Shown here: positions 47,459-57,871 of the stretch, in pieces
Position numbering within the stretch: the stretch's first letter is position 1
How the letters are laid out: each line of letters begins with the position of its first letter
DNA from: Phyllobacterium pellucidum
Lineage (GTDB): Bacteria > Pseudomonadota > Alphaproteobacteria > Rhizobiales > Rhizobiaceae
DNA length: 64,000 nucleotides
Assembly: GCF_013327855.1 (NCBI RefSeq)
Contig: NZ_JABUMX010000003.1
Span: forward strand, 558,001-622,000
Reading direction: 5' to 3'
The notes under the pieces: generated by a model
Seen by the model: the letters and a program-made list of their open reading frames with translations, nothing else
The model's database searches: none
Told to the model about the DNA's origin: nothing
Translations under genes and position numbers: made by a program

Positions 47459-48496
47459 TCAGGCCGACATGCGCAGCTTGATTTCCGCATTAAGAAGGAT
47501 GCGCGAATCCACCGGCAGGGGCGTTTTGGAGTCCTGGTTCTCGCCGAGCTTATGGAAGAGCAGTTCGATCGCTAGCCGGCCGATCTCGTTGTAGTTTTGC
47601 GCCACCGTCGTCAGCGGCGGACACATATAGCGCGACAGCGGCTGGTCATCGTGGCCGGCGACGCGCAGCTGGCAGTCGGGTCCGCGTCCAACCTTGAGCC
47701 CTGCCTGGTATGCAGCGGCCACCACGCCGAACGCGATCCGGTCATTGGCGCAAAATACGGTGTTGGTGGGGAATCCCCCTTCCTTCAGGATACGGGTCGT
47801 CCGGTCGAATGCATATTTCTCGAAATCCCAATTGGCATGCTCTTCGATCGGAATGGCGCGGGGCTCGAAATTAAGGTCAGTCATCGCCTCCGTATAGGCG
47901 TCGCGCCGCTCCAGTGCATTGTTGTTGACGAGAGCCATCCCGAAATAACAGGGCGGCTCGCCGGAACGCGTCAGATAATCGACGATCAGCTTGAAGCTCT
48001 GGCGATTATTGGTGCCGACATAGGCCGAGGTGGCATCGAGCGGTGAATCGACATAAACCAGCGGAATTGAATCGCCAAGCTTGCGCAGCTTTTCGTGATG
48101 CGACTGCACGCCGAGAGGGCCGATAATCACGCCCGCGACGTTCATCGACTTGAAAGTCTCGATGGCGCGTTCTTCCAGTTGCGGTTTGCCGTCGGAACTC
48201 AAGACAAAGGCAAGGTAGCCCGCCTGTTCGGCAATGCCTTCGATCCGGCGCGTCAAGGCCATATAAAATGGATCGGTCGAATTCGGCACGATGATGCCGA
48301 GTATATTGGTGCGGCGGCGATTGAGATTGACCGCAAAGATGTTCGGCCGGAATCCCGACTGCTTGACGGCGGCCTCGATGATGGCGCGGGTGGAACTTCG
48401 GACGGAATTCGGATCGTTGAAATATTTCGAAACCGTCGGACGCGACAGGCCGACGAACTCGGAAAAATCTTCCATCGTCTTGATAGGTTTTTTCAC
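47459..48496 (-). CDS. LacI-family transcriptional regulator
   Basis: A 345-residue repressor: DNA-binding helix-turn-helix and hinge in residues ~5-60 (DFSEFVGLSRPTVSKYFNDP) followed by a periplasmic-binding-protein-like ligand domain (ILGIIVPNSTDPFYMALTRRIEG, in part; AGVIIGPLGV; VFCANDRIAFGVVAAA). The start is GTG 48496. No sugar-uptake or catabolic gene flanks it, so the target and ligand are unknown. Confidence 0.93.
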   Translation of the reverse strand: MKKPIKTMEDFSEFVGLSRPTVSKYFNDPNSVRSSTRAIIEAAVKQSGFRPNIFAVNLNRRRTNILGIIVPNSTDPFYMALTRRIEGIAEQAGYLAFVLSSDGKPQLEERAIETFKSMNVAGVIIGPLGVQSHHEKLRKLGDSIPLVYVDSPLDATSAYVGTNNRQSFKLIVDYLTRSGEPPCYFGMALVNNNALERRDAYTEAMTDLNFEPRAIPIEEHANWDFEKYAFDRTTRILKEGGFPTNTVFCANDRIAFGVVAAAYQAGLKVGRGPDCQLRVAGHDDQPLSRYMCPPLTTVAQNYNEIGRLAIELLFHKLGENQDSKTPLPVDSRILLNAEIKLRMSA

Positions 48497-48912
48497 CGTC
48501 TGGATTCCCTGCTTGCTGTCAGCTTGCTCTCAAAAAAGCCGGTGCGTGCGGAAATTGCCGCCGATCATCACAATGATTTTTTGCTCAAAACTAAGACGGC
48601 GCAATACATCACCTGATTGATGGGGCGCGATCAATTTTTCGGAAAGTTGCAGAGAGCCTCACGCGCGTCAAGATCTTAATTACTCCGGATCAATTCCTGG
48701 AAAACATTATCATGAAACTAATTCTTGCGAAGAGGGTGAAGCTAATACCTTTGGGCTATAAAGAAATTTTTGAACGCCGCTGTTTTCGCGCGGCAGGCAT
48801 GAAACCTGACACCTCTGCCGGACTGTGTTTTGGCCCCAGTAGCAATTGCATCAATCTTGCAGTCAGATAGCATAAGTTTCCAGTTCATGGCTGCGACGGG
48901 GGAGGATACGCA
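48497..48912. other. Intergenic region upstream of the LacI gene
   Basis: About 415 bases, AT-rich in the middle, with no supported reading frame, tRNA or clear terminator. It must contain the LacI promoter (minus) and the promoter of the membrane-protein gene (plus), but no convincing palindromic LacI operator was recognised. Confidence 0.5.
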
Positions 48913-49500
48913 TTGGAAGGCCGCATACCCGATCCGGAAGTCTTCACCCATGTGCGCGTCATCATCGGCATCATCCTCGGCCTGAGCGTCTCGCGACTGC
49001 TGACCGGTGTCGCACGTATCATCCAGCATCCTCAACGCAAGAACATATTTGCCGTGCATCTCGGGTGGGTGCTCTTTACCTTTCTGACCGTCGTGCACTT
49101 CTGGTGGTTCGAGTTTTACCTGCACGAACTCGTGCAATGGACTTTCGAGGCCTATCTCTTCGTCATCTTCTTCGCGAGCATTCACTTCCTTGCCTGCGCG
49201 CTGCTTTTCCCCGACAGCATGGAGGGCTATTCCGGCTATGAAGACTACTTCATGTCGCGAAGGGCGTGGTATTTCGGCATTTTGATCGCGATTTTCGTCG
49301 TCGATTTCTTTGATACTGCGATGAAGGGAAAGGCGCATTTTGGCTCGCTCGGCCCTGAATATCCCTTCCGCAATCTGTTCCTGATCGGCATTGCCGGCCT
49401 TGGCATTTACCTTCGCCGACCCAACGCGCAAATCGTTCTCGTCTGCCTCGCGCTTATAGTCCAGATCGCCTTCATCCTCGTGCAGTTCGACACGATCTGA
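48913..49500 (+). CDS. Small multi-pass membrane protein of unknown function (paralogue of 55170-55721)
   Basis: A 195-residue predicted inner-membrane protein with five to six helices. The start is TTG 48913 with a strong GGGGGAGGA six to eight bases upstream; no ATG fits. The first helix holds the motif LGLSVSRLLTGVARI, and a later HFWWFEFYLHELVQW precedes helix three. The protein encoded at 55170-55721 shares the layout (LGLGVTRLLLGL, then QYWWAI) and a helix-ALLFP/ALMLP match, so both belong to one uncharacterised family. It converges with rpsA, whose terminator lies between them. Confidence 0.8.
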   Translation: MEGRIPDPEVFTHVRVIIGIILGLSVSRLLTGVARIIQHPQRKNIFAVHLGWVLFTFLTVVHFWWFEFYLHELVQWTFEAYLFVIFFASIHFLACALLFPDSMEGYSGYEDYFMSRRAWYFGILIAIFVVDFFDTAMKGKAHFGSLGPEYPFRNLFLIGIAGLGIYLRRPNAQIVLVCLALIVQIAFILVQFDTI

Positions 49501-49517
49501 CGCTGCCAGACGCCCAT

Positions 49518-49547
49518 AGAAAAACCCGCCGGCTTGCACCGGCGGGT
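49518..49547 (-). terminator. Rho-independent terminator of rpsA
   Basis: Minus-strand stem ACCCGCCGG/CCGGCGGGT (49539-49547 with 49524-49532), loop TGCAAG, then TTTTTCTAT. It lies 26 bases after the rpsA stop. Confidence 0.92.
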
Positions 49548-49573
49548 AATTGGTTTTCGGCTGGAAGAGACGC

Positions 49574-51274
49574 TTAGTTCTTTTCCTGCTTCTTCAGCGC
49601 AGCGCCGAGAATGTCGCCGAGCGAAGCGCCGGAGTCGGTCGAACCGTACTGTGCGACAGCTTCCTTCTCTTCGGCGATTTCAAGCGCCTTGATCGAGACC
49701 TGCAGCTTGCGGGTCTTCTTGTCGAAGGCGATGACGCGGGCGTCAACCTTCTGACCGACCGTGAAGCGTTCCGGACGCTGTTCATCGCGGTCACGCGAGA
49801 GGTCAGCGCGACGGATGAAGGTGTCGAGGTCGTGGTCGACCAGACGAACTTCAAGGCCGCCATCGGTGATCCCGGTGACTTCAACGGTTACAACAGCGTT
49901 CTTGCGCAGTTCGCCCGAGGAAGCGGCTTCGCCGACCTTGTCGCCGGTAAGCTGCTTGATGCCGAGCGAGATACGCTCCTTCTCGACGTCGACGTCGAGA
50001 ACCTGAGCCTTGACGACATCACCCTTGTTGTACTCTTCGATGACCTGTTCGCCCGGACGGTTCCAGTCGAGGTCGGAGAGGTGAACCATGCCGTCCACGT
50101 CGCCGTCGAGGCCAATGAACAGGCCGAATTCGGTCTTGTTCTTGACTTCGCCTTCGACGATCGTGCCCACCGGGAACTTCTCTGCAAAGGTCGTCCACGG
50201 ATTGTCGAGCGTCTGCTTGAGGCCGAGGGAGATGCGGCGCTTGACCGGATCCACTTCGAGAACAACGACTTCGACTTCCTGCGTGGTCGAGAGCAACTTG
50301 CCGGGATGCACGTTCTTCTTTGTCCAGGACATTTCCGAAACGTGGATCAGGCCTTCGATGCCGGGCTCGATCTCAACGAATGCACCGTAATCGGTGATGT
50401 TGGTGACGGTACCGGTGATCTTCTTGCCGATCGGGTACTTGGCACCGATGCCATCCCACGGATCGCTTTCGAGCTGCTTCATGCCGAGCGAAATACGATG
50501 GGTTTCCTGGTTGATGCGGATGATCTGGACCTTGACGGTCTGGCCGATCGACAGGATTTCCGACGGATGGTTGACACGGCGCCATGCCATGTCGGTCACA
50601 TGGAGCAGACCGTCAATGCCGCCGAGATCAACGAACGCACCGTAATCGGTGATGTTCTTGACCACGCCCTCAACGACCTGGCCCTCTTCGAGGTTCTGGA
50701 CGATTTCGGAGCGCTGCTCAGCGCGGCTCTCTTCAAGAACGGTGCGGCGGGAGACAACGATGTTGCCGCGACGCTTGTCCATCTTGAGTATTTCGAATGG
50801 CTGCGGGTTGTGCATGAGCGGGGTGACGTCCCGGATCGGACGGATGTCGACCTGCGAACGCGGCAGGAAGGCAACGGCGCCGTCGAGATCGACGGTAAAG
50901 CCACCCTTGACCTGGTTGAAGATGACACCGTCGACGCGCTCGCCGCGATTGAACTTCTCTTCAAGGCGGACCCAGCTCTCTTCGCGGCGTGCTTTTTCAC
51001 GCGACAGAACGGCTTCGCCGAGAGCGTTTTCGATACGCTCGACATAGACTTCGACGAGATCGCCCGGCTTGAGCGAACCGTCCTTGGCCTTGGCGCCGAA
51101 TTCCTTCAGCGGAACGCGGCCTTCAACCTTGAGGCCGGCGTCGATGATCGCCATGTCTTTTTCGATGGCGACGATACGGCCCTTTACAACATAACCTTCA
51201 GCAAGGTCGTTGGTGGCAAAGGACTCGGCGAGAAGAGCTTCGAAATCTTCGCGCGTTGGATTGGCTTGAGACAT
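49574..51274 (-). CDS. rpsA: 30S ribosomal protein S1
   Basis: Ribosomal protein that recruits mRNA to the 30S subunit. The 566 residues hold six S1 (OB-fold) repeats, the central ones clearly repeating the pattern VVKNITDYGAFVDLGGIDGLLHV, TVTNITDYGAFVEIEPGIEGLIH and KNKTEFGLFIGLDGDVDGMVH (each quoted in part). ATG 51274 has a GGAG eight bases upstream; the frame runs further up without support. It follows the membrane-cmk fusion gene by 121 bases, keeping the aroA-cmk-rpsA order. Confidence 0.97.
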   Translation of the reverse strand: MSQANPTREDFEALLAESFATNDLAEGYVVKGRIVAIEKDMAIIDAGLKVEGRVPLKEFGAKAKDGSLKPGDLVEVYVERIENALGEAVLSREKARREESWVRLEEKFNRGERVDGVIFNQVKGGFTVDLDGAVAFLPRSQVDIRPIRDVTPLMHNPQPFEILKMDKRRGNIVVSRRTVLEESRAEQRSEIVQNLEEGQVVEGVVKNITDYGAFVDLGGIDGLLHVTDMAWRRVNHPSEILSIGQTVKVQIIRINQETHRISLGMKQLESDPWDGIGAKYPIGKKITGTVTNITDYGAFVEIEPGIEGLIHVSEMSWTKKNVHPGKLLSTTQEVEVVVLEVDPVKRRISLGLKQTLDNPWTTFAEKFPVGTIVEGEVKNKTEFGLFIGLDGDVDGMVHLSDLDWNRPGEQVIEEYNKGDVVKAQVLDVDVEKERISLGIKQLTGDKVGEAASSGELRKNAVVTVEVTGITDGGLEVRLVDHDLDTFIRRADLSRDRDEQRPERFTVGQKVDARVIAFDKKTRKLQVSIKALEIAEEKEAVAQYGSTDSGASLGDILGAALKKQEKN

Positions 51275-51395
51275 ACATACTCCTGGCGTGTCCGGAAAAT
51301 ACATCGGACACAGCACCGGTGGTTCGAGTTGCGGTTCATTTGCATGCCAACCCGCCCTTTGAAGGGCAATCCGGTGCATGGGATGGCGGCAAATG

Positions 51396-52382
51396 TTATC
51401 GTTTAGAATGCGTGTTTCGCGCCAAGGCCTGATCGATCAGGGTTTTGGCACTGAGAAACGCGGTCTCTATATCCATTTCTGTCGTATCAAGCAAGTGCGC
51501 GTCGCCAGCGGGCTTCAGAGGCGAATCGGTTCGGCCCATGTCGCGCGCGTCGCGGCGTCGCAAATCATTGAGGATATCCTCGTACGTCGCCGAACCGCCA
51601 TTCAACCTGATCTCGTCGTAGCGGCGCCTGGCGCGCGCCTCGGGCGAGGCAGTTATATAGAGCTTCACCGGCGCATCCGGGCAAACCACCGTGCCGATAT
51701 CGCGGCCGTCGAGCACCGCGCCCGGCGAGCGTGCCGCAAAACTCTGCTGTGCAGCGACGAGCGTGCGCCGCACCGCCGGCATCACCGCGACACGCGACGC
51801 GCCCTCGCCAATATCGTGGGCGGCAAGGACATCCCGGTCGAGCCTCGAAAGATCAACGCTGCGCGCTGCCTTTTCGGCAAGGAACTCGTCGTCGAGCGGC
51901 ATGTTCTGGTCCATGAGCGATTTCGCCACCGCGCGGTAGGTAAGGCCTGTATCGAGGTGGTGGTAGCCGTAGGCATCAGCGATACGGCGGGCAAGCGTGC
52001 CTTTGCCCGAAGCGGCCGGTCCGTCGATCGCAATCGTGAAATGCGTCTGCGGCGGTGCTGCGTCTTCTTTTTCTTCCTTGTCGAAAGCCCATTGCCAGAG
52101 CGCAAACAGCGAGTAGGCAGCCGCAAGAACCAGCGTGATGATCGGGGTGATGCCTATCGTCACAAAAGCAAACCCGCCGATGGTCGACAGCATCGATTCC
52201 AGCCAGCCGGGCAGTGTGGCGGCAAAATTCTGCAGCATCGTATCGATGAGGAAAATGAGAACGAACTGAAAGATGAAGAGCCAGAAAAGCAGCGCAAACA
52301 GGCCGAAGCGGACCCGAAGACCCACGCGTTCGACCGCATAGGGAATGGCGACGATGGCAAATGACGTCAGCAGGAAAAACAT
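51396..52382 (-). CDS. cmk: Cytidylate kinase with N-terminal membrane domain (fusion)
   Basis: Phosphorylates CMP and dCMP. Residues ~112-328 are a complete Cmk: P-loop [50 protein letters not shown] and the [19 protein letters not shown] substrate region. Residues 1-~97 are hydrophobic with three to four helices ([56 protein letters not shown]), joined by the acidic linker [11 protein letters not shown]. Usual length is ~215-225; here it is 328. There is no ATG, GTG or TTG between the last helix and the P-loop, so the fusion is continuous. Its ATG overlaps the stop of the preceding small membrane-protein gene. Confidence 0.92.
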   Translation of the reverse strand: MFFLLTSFAIVAIPYAVERVGLRVRFGLFALLFWLFIFQFVLIFLIDTMLQNFAATLPGWLESMLSTIGGFAFVTIGITPIITLVLAAAYSLFALWQWAFDKEEKEDAAPPQTHFTIAIDGPAASGKGTLARRIADAYGYHHLDTGLTYRAVAKSLMDQNMPLDDEFLAEKAARSVDLSRLDRDVLAAHDIGEGASRVAVMPAVRRTLVAAQQSFAARSPGAVLDGRDIGTVVCPDAPVKLYITASPEARARRRYDEIRLNGGSATYEDILNDLRRRDARDMGRTDSPLKPAGDAHLLDTTEMDIETAFLSAKTLIDQALARNTHSKR

Positions 52383-52726
52383 CAAGCGACCCTTCTCTTG
52401 CCCATGATAAAGCCTATGCCGTAGCCGGCGATCGAACCGAGCGCCGATGGCAAGAGCAGAAACTGATAGGGCATCCAATCGCTGGCGCCTTCAGCCTCTG
52501 CATTCACTGCACCGGATGCAGTGTCAGACACATTCCACGCATAAAGGAAGATCAAGAGCAAAGGAAGCGCAACCCACAGGATTGTTCTGGCCGTGCCCGG
52601 CCATGGCCGGGGCTCCCTGCTGGCGATCGTGCCGGCATAGGCGCTGCGTCCGGCCCAGACCAGGCAGGGAACGCTCGACATGGCGTAGAGGAAATAGACC
52701 GTGAAGGCCGAAAGGAGCGCGCTCAT
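52382..52726 (-). CDS. Small membrane protein upstream of cmk, unknown function
   Basis: A 114-residue hydrophobic protein with about three helices ([61 protein letters not shown], each in part). No family is recognised. It lies between aroA (85 bases away) and cmk, with a one-base stop/start overlap (TGATG) to cmk, so it is translated with it. The start at ATG 52726 is the best guess; the frame extends eleven codons upstream. Codon phase and coupling support a real gene. Confidence 0.72.
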   Translation of the reverse strand: MSALLSAFTVYFLYAMSSVPCLVWAGRSAYAGTIASREPRPWPGTARTILWVALPLLLIFLYAWNVSDTASGAVNAEAEGASDWMPYQFLLLPSALGSIAGYGIGFIMGKRRVA

Positions 52727-52811
52727 TGTCCGAGGCGCTCCCGGTCTGGCGCACGGCATGCTGATAGTCCTGCGGATTGTTCAGATGCAATCATGCGCAA
52801 TCGGAACCGAT

Positions 52812-54233
<1,422 letters not shown>

Positions 54234-54402
54234 TCATCTCGCAAATGCATTCGCGTGTGCGGGCTTTTTTCACTTTGACAAATACGCTGAATTGCGTTTA
54301 TGGGACCAGAAATCCATTTTTGATGAGCGCTTGCATGCACGGTCGGGTTTAGGGACCTGAATGTTGACCGGATGCGGGCGCAGCCAGAACGCGAGGCAAA
54401 AC

Positions 54403-54792
54403 GTGGCAAATCCCAAACTTGGCACCAAGCGAATTGACCCGGAGACCGGGCAGAAGTTCTACGATCTGAACCGCGATCCGATTGTTTCGCCGTATACGGG
54501 CAAGAGCTACCCGCTCAGCTATTTCGATTCGACCGCGGCCGCCGCGCGCGAAGAGGAAGAAGAGGTCGAAACCGAAGAACTCGACGTTGCGCTCGAGAAG
54601 CCGGAATTCGTTTCGCTCGAGGATGCGGATGCCGACAGCGGCGAGGATGTTCCGGACCTCGGCGATGATGTCGATGTCGAGGTGGAAGATTCCGACGACG
54701 ACGATACGTTCCTCGCCGAAGACGAGGAAGACGAGGACGACGACGTCACCGATATCCTCGGCGGCGGCATTGGCGACGACGACGAGAATTGA
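54403..54792 (+). CDS. TIGR02300 family protein with acidic tail
   Basis: A 129-residue protein starting at GTG 54403 (GAGG seven bases upstream) with the highly conserved alphaproteobacterial head LGTKRIDPETGQKFYDLNRD, then PIVSPYTGKSYP. The remaining ~90 residues are very acidic (runs such as EEEEEVETEEL and EDEEDEDDDVTD). Function is unknown. Divergent position next to aroA and before tRNA-Ala is common in the order. The upstream in-frame ATG at 54361 gives a Cys-containing prefix with no RBS and is disfavoured. Confidence 0.9.
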   Translation: MANPKLGTKRIDPETGQKFYDLNRDPIVSPYTGKSYPLSYFDSTAAAAREEEEEVETEELDVALEKPEFVSLEDADADSGEDVPDLGDDVDVEVEDSDDDDTFLAEDEEDEDDDVTDILGGGIGDDDEN

Positions 54793-54802
54793 TTTCAAAT
54801 AA

Positions 54803-54840
54803 TCCTGTTCGTCGAAAATAACCGGCGAACAGGACTTGAT
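54803..54840 (+). terminator. Possible terminator of the TIGR02300 gene
   Basis: Stem TCCTGTTCG (54803-54811)/CGAACAGGA (54826-54834) with a 14-base loop and a weak CTTGATCTT tail. Confidence 0.5.
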
Positions 54841-54941
54841 CTTCCCGGCGGCGGGAGATAAGTACCCGCCCGGGCAAGGCGCCAGACCTTGCCTAACAGT
54901 TTGCCGGTTTACCCGGCGCGGCCTTTCCGGCCGATTGGAAT

Positions 54942-55017
<76 letters not shown>

Positions 55018-55169
55018 AATTTCATAAAACAATCCGATCTCTTTTGGGAATCTTGCATCTGCACATCGGGGCCCCGATGAGCAGTTTGGCGTGCCAATGC
55101 GATTTGTTAAGAATGCCAGTTTACAACAGGGCGAGTTCTTTCTCCTGAGAAAAACCGCGATCTGTATTT

Positions 55170-55721
55170 ATGACCGACTTCGGCAGGATTGTAACCGTTC
55201 TCTCAATGGTCCTGGGGCTGGGGGTGACACGCCTTCTGCTTGGCTTGGTCACTGTGTTCCGTATCCGGCGCGAAAGTCCACTTGACTGGGTGTCGCTCGC
55301 ATGGGCGGCAATCCTGTTCACTATCCAACTTCAATACTGGTGGGCCATTACCCTGCTGCCATCTGTGAAGCCAACGTTTTCTTTCCCAGATTTTATCTTC
55401 CTTGTTCTCCTCACTCTGATGCTCTTCCTATCGGCAGCGCTTATGCTGCCGAGCAGAAGTGAGGATGAAAAAAACGGGCTGCGCGCCTATTTTGAACATG
55501 ACGGGCGATACGCTCTCCTATCGCTGACTGGTTTCCTCCTGCTCGCTTTCCTCGTGAATATTTTCTTTTTCAAATCGTCGCCTTTGTCTGCATGGGCTTT
55601 GACGGACGTTCCAATGATTGTACTGCCCGTCGCAACCTTCTTCGCCAAGTCGCGCAAGGTATACGCAGCGCTGACAATTGCGTATTTGCCGCTTGTGGCT
55701 TGGGACGTTTATATATCGTGA
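55170..55721 (+). CDS. Small multi-pass membrane protein of unknown function (paralogue of 48913-49500)
   Basis: A 183-residue predicted membrane protein with five to six helices, starting MTDFGRIVTVLSMVLGLG. It shares with the 48913-49500 protein the first-helix motif LGLxVxRLLxG, an aromatic pair before helix three (QYWW/HFWW) and the AALMLPSRSED/CALLFPDSMEG turn. No known domain is recognised and no function can be given. RBS is poor. It lies 152 bases after tRNA-Ala and about 100 bases before an acyltransferase gene. Confidence 0.75.
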   Translation: MTDFGRIVTVLSMVLGLGVTRLLLGLVTVFRIRRESPLDWVSLAWAAILFTIQLQYWWAITLLPSVKPTFSFPDFIFLVLLTLMLFLSAALMLPSRSEDEKNGLRAYFEHDGRYALLSLTGFLLLAFLVNIFFFKSSPLSAWALTDVPMIVLPVATFFAKSRKVYAALTIAYLPLVAWDVYIS

Positions 55722-55817
55722 TCGCTTTACGAGTAGATGTGCCGCCCGCACGGGCGTTGCATCGCTCCGGTTTATGTGCGAATGGCGGGTAAATTCTCCA
55801 TCGTGGGCCGCTCCTGA

Positions 55818-57074
55818 ATGACCGTTTATGCCATTTGGCCATCATTCGTCGCTATTGGCTTGGTCATGCTGCTCGCTTGCCTGCCGGTCTTCGATCGGGC
55901 GGGATTCGGTCCAGCCAGGGGTCGGCGCATCGATGCGGTGGATGGGCTGCGGGGATTTCTGGCACTTGCCGTCGTGCTCCACCATTCCATCATTTACTAT
56001 GAGTTCATGCGCAATGGCGCCTGGGCAGTGCCACCGTCGCGCTTCTACACCCTGGCCGGACAATTGGGTGTTGCCTATTTTTTCGTGATCACGGGCTATC
56101 TGTTCTGGGGCAAGATCGTCAGGGCGAGGGGATCGCTTGATTTTGCCAGTCTCATGCTAGGCCGCCTGTTCAGGCTGGGCCCGGTCTACCTGCTTGTCGC
56201 CTCGATCGCCATGGCCATCATGTTCGTCAGGTCCGGCGCGCGGCTGAACGTGCCAGCGCCGCAGTTTTTCATGGAACTCGTCCAAAACCTGTCCCTTGGT
56301 ATCTTTCCGCTTGTCGAGATAAACGGTGCCCCGGGCATAGGCACCCTGACGGCGGGGGTCACATGGACCTTGCAATATGAATGGCTTTTCTATTTCGCGC
56401 TGCCGTTCCTTGCAATTTTTGCGCGGCGTGATCGCCTGCACCTGCCCTTCGCGGTGCTCGCAACGATGCTGGCGCTGATTTTTGCCTTGATCTCGCCGGA
56501 CCGCCAGTTTGCGCTCTATTCGCTCTTTGGCTTCGGTATGGTGTGCGCATCGCTTGAAGATGAAAGTTTGGTGCTGCGACTGCATCCCGCGTTTGCGTCG
56601 ATCGGCATTGCGGCGATACTCGCAGTCATAGGAATGAATTATGAAACATCCTATCGCCCGGATGTGTCTGTCTTAATCGGAGCGTCCTTCTACTTGATGT
56701 TAAGCGGCGGCACGCTTTTCGGGCTGCTGGTCGCGCGGCCTTCGATCCGGCTCGGAGAAATCAGTTATTGCATTTATCTGATGCAGGGCCTCGCGCTGTT
56801 TTCAATCTTCGCCATTCCGCCGTTGCGTGCATTCGCTCTGGCCGCCGACGCATACTATTGGATCATGATATGCGTGGTCATGGTTGTGCTGGTTCTCGCG
56901 GCGCTGGCGGCGCACGTTCTGGTCGAGCGGCCTGGCATCGAACTCGGTCGCAGAATTCAGCGCAGGGAACGCGACTCGGTCGCCGCAGCTGGTGAGCGCC
57001 AGCCGCAGGTTCAGCGCAACGCGGAGCGGCCCGTCGGCGAAAGCCTTGCTACGATGGAATCCGCGATCAAATAG
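55818..57074 (+). CDS. Acyltransferase 3 family membrane protein (OafA/YrhL-like)
   Basis: A 418-residue membrane O-acyltransferase that probably adds acetyl or another acyl group to a surface polysaccharide or lipid. The signature R-x-DAVDGLRGFLALAVVLHHS places the family Arg/His pair near residue 55, FFVITGYLFW and LGRLFRLGPVYLL follow, and about ten helices are seen. The last 64 bases overlap the end of the convergent NIPSNAP gene, and the final ~45 residues are a charged non-membrane tail. Target glycan unknown. Confidence 0.9.
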   Translation: MTVYAIWPSFVAIGLVMLLACLPVFDRAGFGPARGRRIDAVDGLRGFLALAVVLHHSIIYYEFMRNGAWAVPPSRFYTLAGQLGVAYFFVITGYLFWGKIVRARGSLDFASLMLGRLFRLGPVYLLVASIAMAIMFVRSGARLNVPAPQFFMELVQNLSLGIFPLVEINGAPGIGTLTAGVTWTLQYEWLFYFALPFLAIFARRDRLHLPFAVLATMLALIFALISPDRQFALYSLFGFGMVCASLEDESLVLRLHPAFASIGIAAILAVIGMNYETSYRPDVSVLIGASFYLMLSGGTLFGLLVARPSIRLGEISYCIYLMQGLALFSIFAIPPLRAFALAADAYYWIMICVVMVVLVLAALAAHVLVERPGIELGRRIQRRERDSVAAAGERQPQVQRNAERPVGESLATMESAIK

Positions 57075-57775
57075 CTTTCCAGCGCCTCCTGCACGCGCTG
57101 CCATGCAGTGTCGTTTGTCAGTCGTCTGTTGAAATCGGCATGGGCGGCAAGATTGTCGAAGCGCGAAAAGACCACGAAAACATTTTCTCCGAGCCGCACG
57201 GGAAGCCGAGAAAAAGTGTTTTTACTGTGCTCCGAAGCCAAAATTGCGATGCGTATATCGCCCATCCGGTCCAGAATCGGCTGCAGTTCATTGCGGTGAA
57301 ATGAGAGAAACGCGTTTTCGGCGGGTTCCTTCAGTCTATATGTCAATGCCTGATAGATTGCCGGGGAGGGCTGCTCGCAGCCATGCCCGGGTCGGGCATC
57401 TGGAAACCTGAAGCCTCCCGAATCGCCTGCGGGATGCAGGAGAAACACATCATCGGAATCGAGCATGGTCGCGTTGGCAGCGTCGCGATGTCTTGTCCAG
57501 ACGGGCCCGTCATAGAATGCTGTCAGCGCAGCATGCCGTTCTCGCATACCGGAAAATCCCCTTAGCCAGACAAATGCATTAGGATCGTCGAGATCACGGA
57601 ACTGGCCAATGACACGCATGCCGCAGGCTTCCTGGGTTTCAATGAATTCAGCATCGAAGAGTGTGATCAGTTCGTCGCGTCGCCGCGGATGCAGCATATA
57701 ACGGCGCAGCTCCATGATCGGGCTTTGCGCCGGCTCGCCGTCCGTAGGATGGGCGATTTCAACAGTCATGAACAT
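57011..57775 (-). CDS. NIPSNAP family protein (two dimeric barrel repeats)
   Basis: A 254-residue soluble protein of the NIPSNAP family. The first repeat (~20-105) carries IMELRRYMLHPRRRDELITL and FVWLRGFSGMRERH; a second, weaker repeat covers ~135-240. No catalytic role is established for bacterial members. A GGAGG stands before the ATG, with two in-frame starts (57775, 57769) possible. It is divergent from the TetR gene, which probably represses it through the direct repeats between them. Its 3' end overlaps the acyltransferase gene by 64 bases. Confidence 0.88.
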   Translation of the reverse strand: MFMTVEIAHPTDGEPAQSPIMELRRYMLHPRRRDELITLFDAEFIETQEACGMRVIGQFRDLDDPNAFVWLRGFSGMRERHAALTAFYDGPVWTRHRDAANATMLDSDDVFLLHPAGDSGGFRFPDARPGHGCEQPSPAIYQALTYRLKEPAENAFLSFHRNELQPILDRMGDIRIAILASEHSKNTFSRLPVRLGENVFVVFSRFDNLAAHADFNRRLTNDTAWQRVQEALESYLIADSIVARLSPTGRSALR

Positions 57776-57791
57776 TCATCCTCCAAAACAA

Positions 57792-57833
57792 ACAGGGCGT
57801 CCTGTTTTAATAAAAGACCGGTTGTCCTGTTTT
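57792..57833. promoter_or_regulatory. Direct repeat, putative TetR operator pair
   Basis: ACAGGGCGTCCTGT (57792-57805) and ACCGGTTGTCCTGT (57817-57830) are imperfect palindromes, each followed by TTT, repeated 25 bases apart in the divergent promoter between the NIPSNAP and TetR genes. Confidence 0.55.
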
Positions 57834-57871
57834 GTCAATCTCGTTATCCTTGATGGAAAGGAGAACTGATT

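Noticed and set aside
51355-51369. Hairpin GCCCTT-TG-AAGGGC in the rpsA leader as an S1 autoregulatory element
   Set aside because: The stem is only six bases with a two-base loop, and nothing resembles a described S1 leader.
49550-51406. A 618-codon open frame on the plus strand opposite rpsA
   Set aside because: It mirrors the rpsA reading frame, has no RBS or recognisable domain and is explained by rpsA codon bias.
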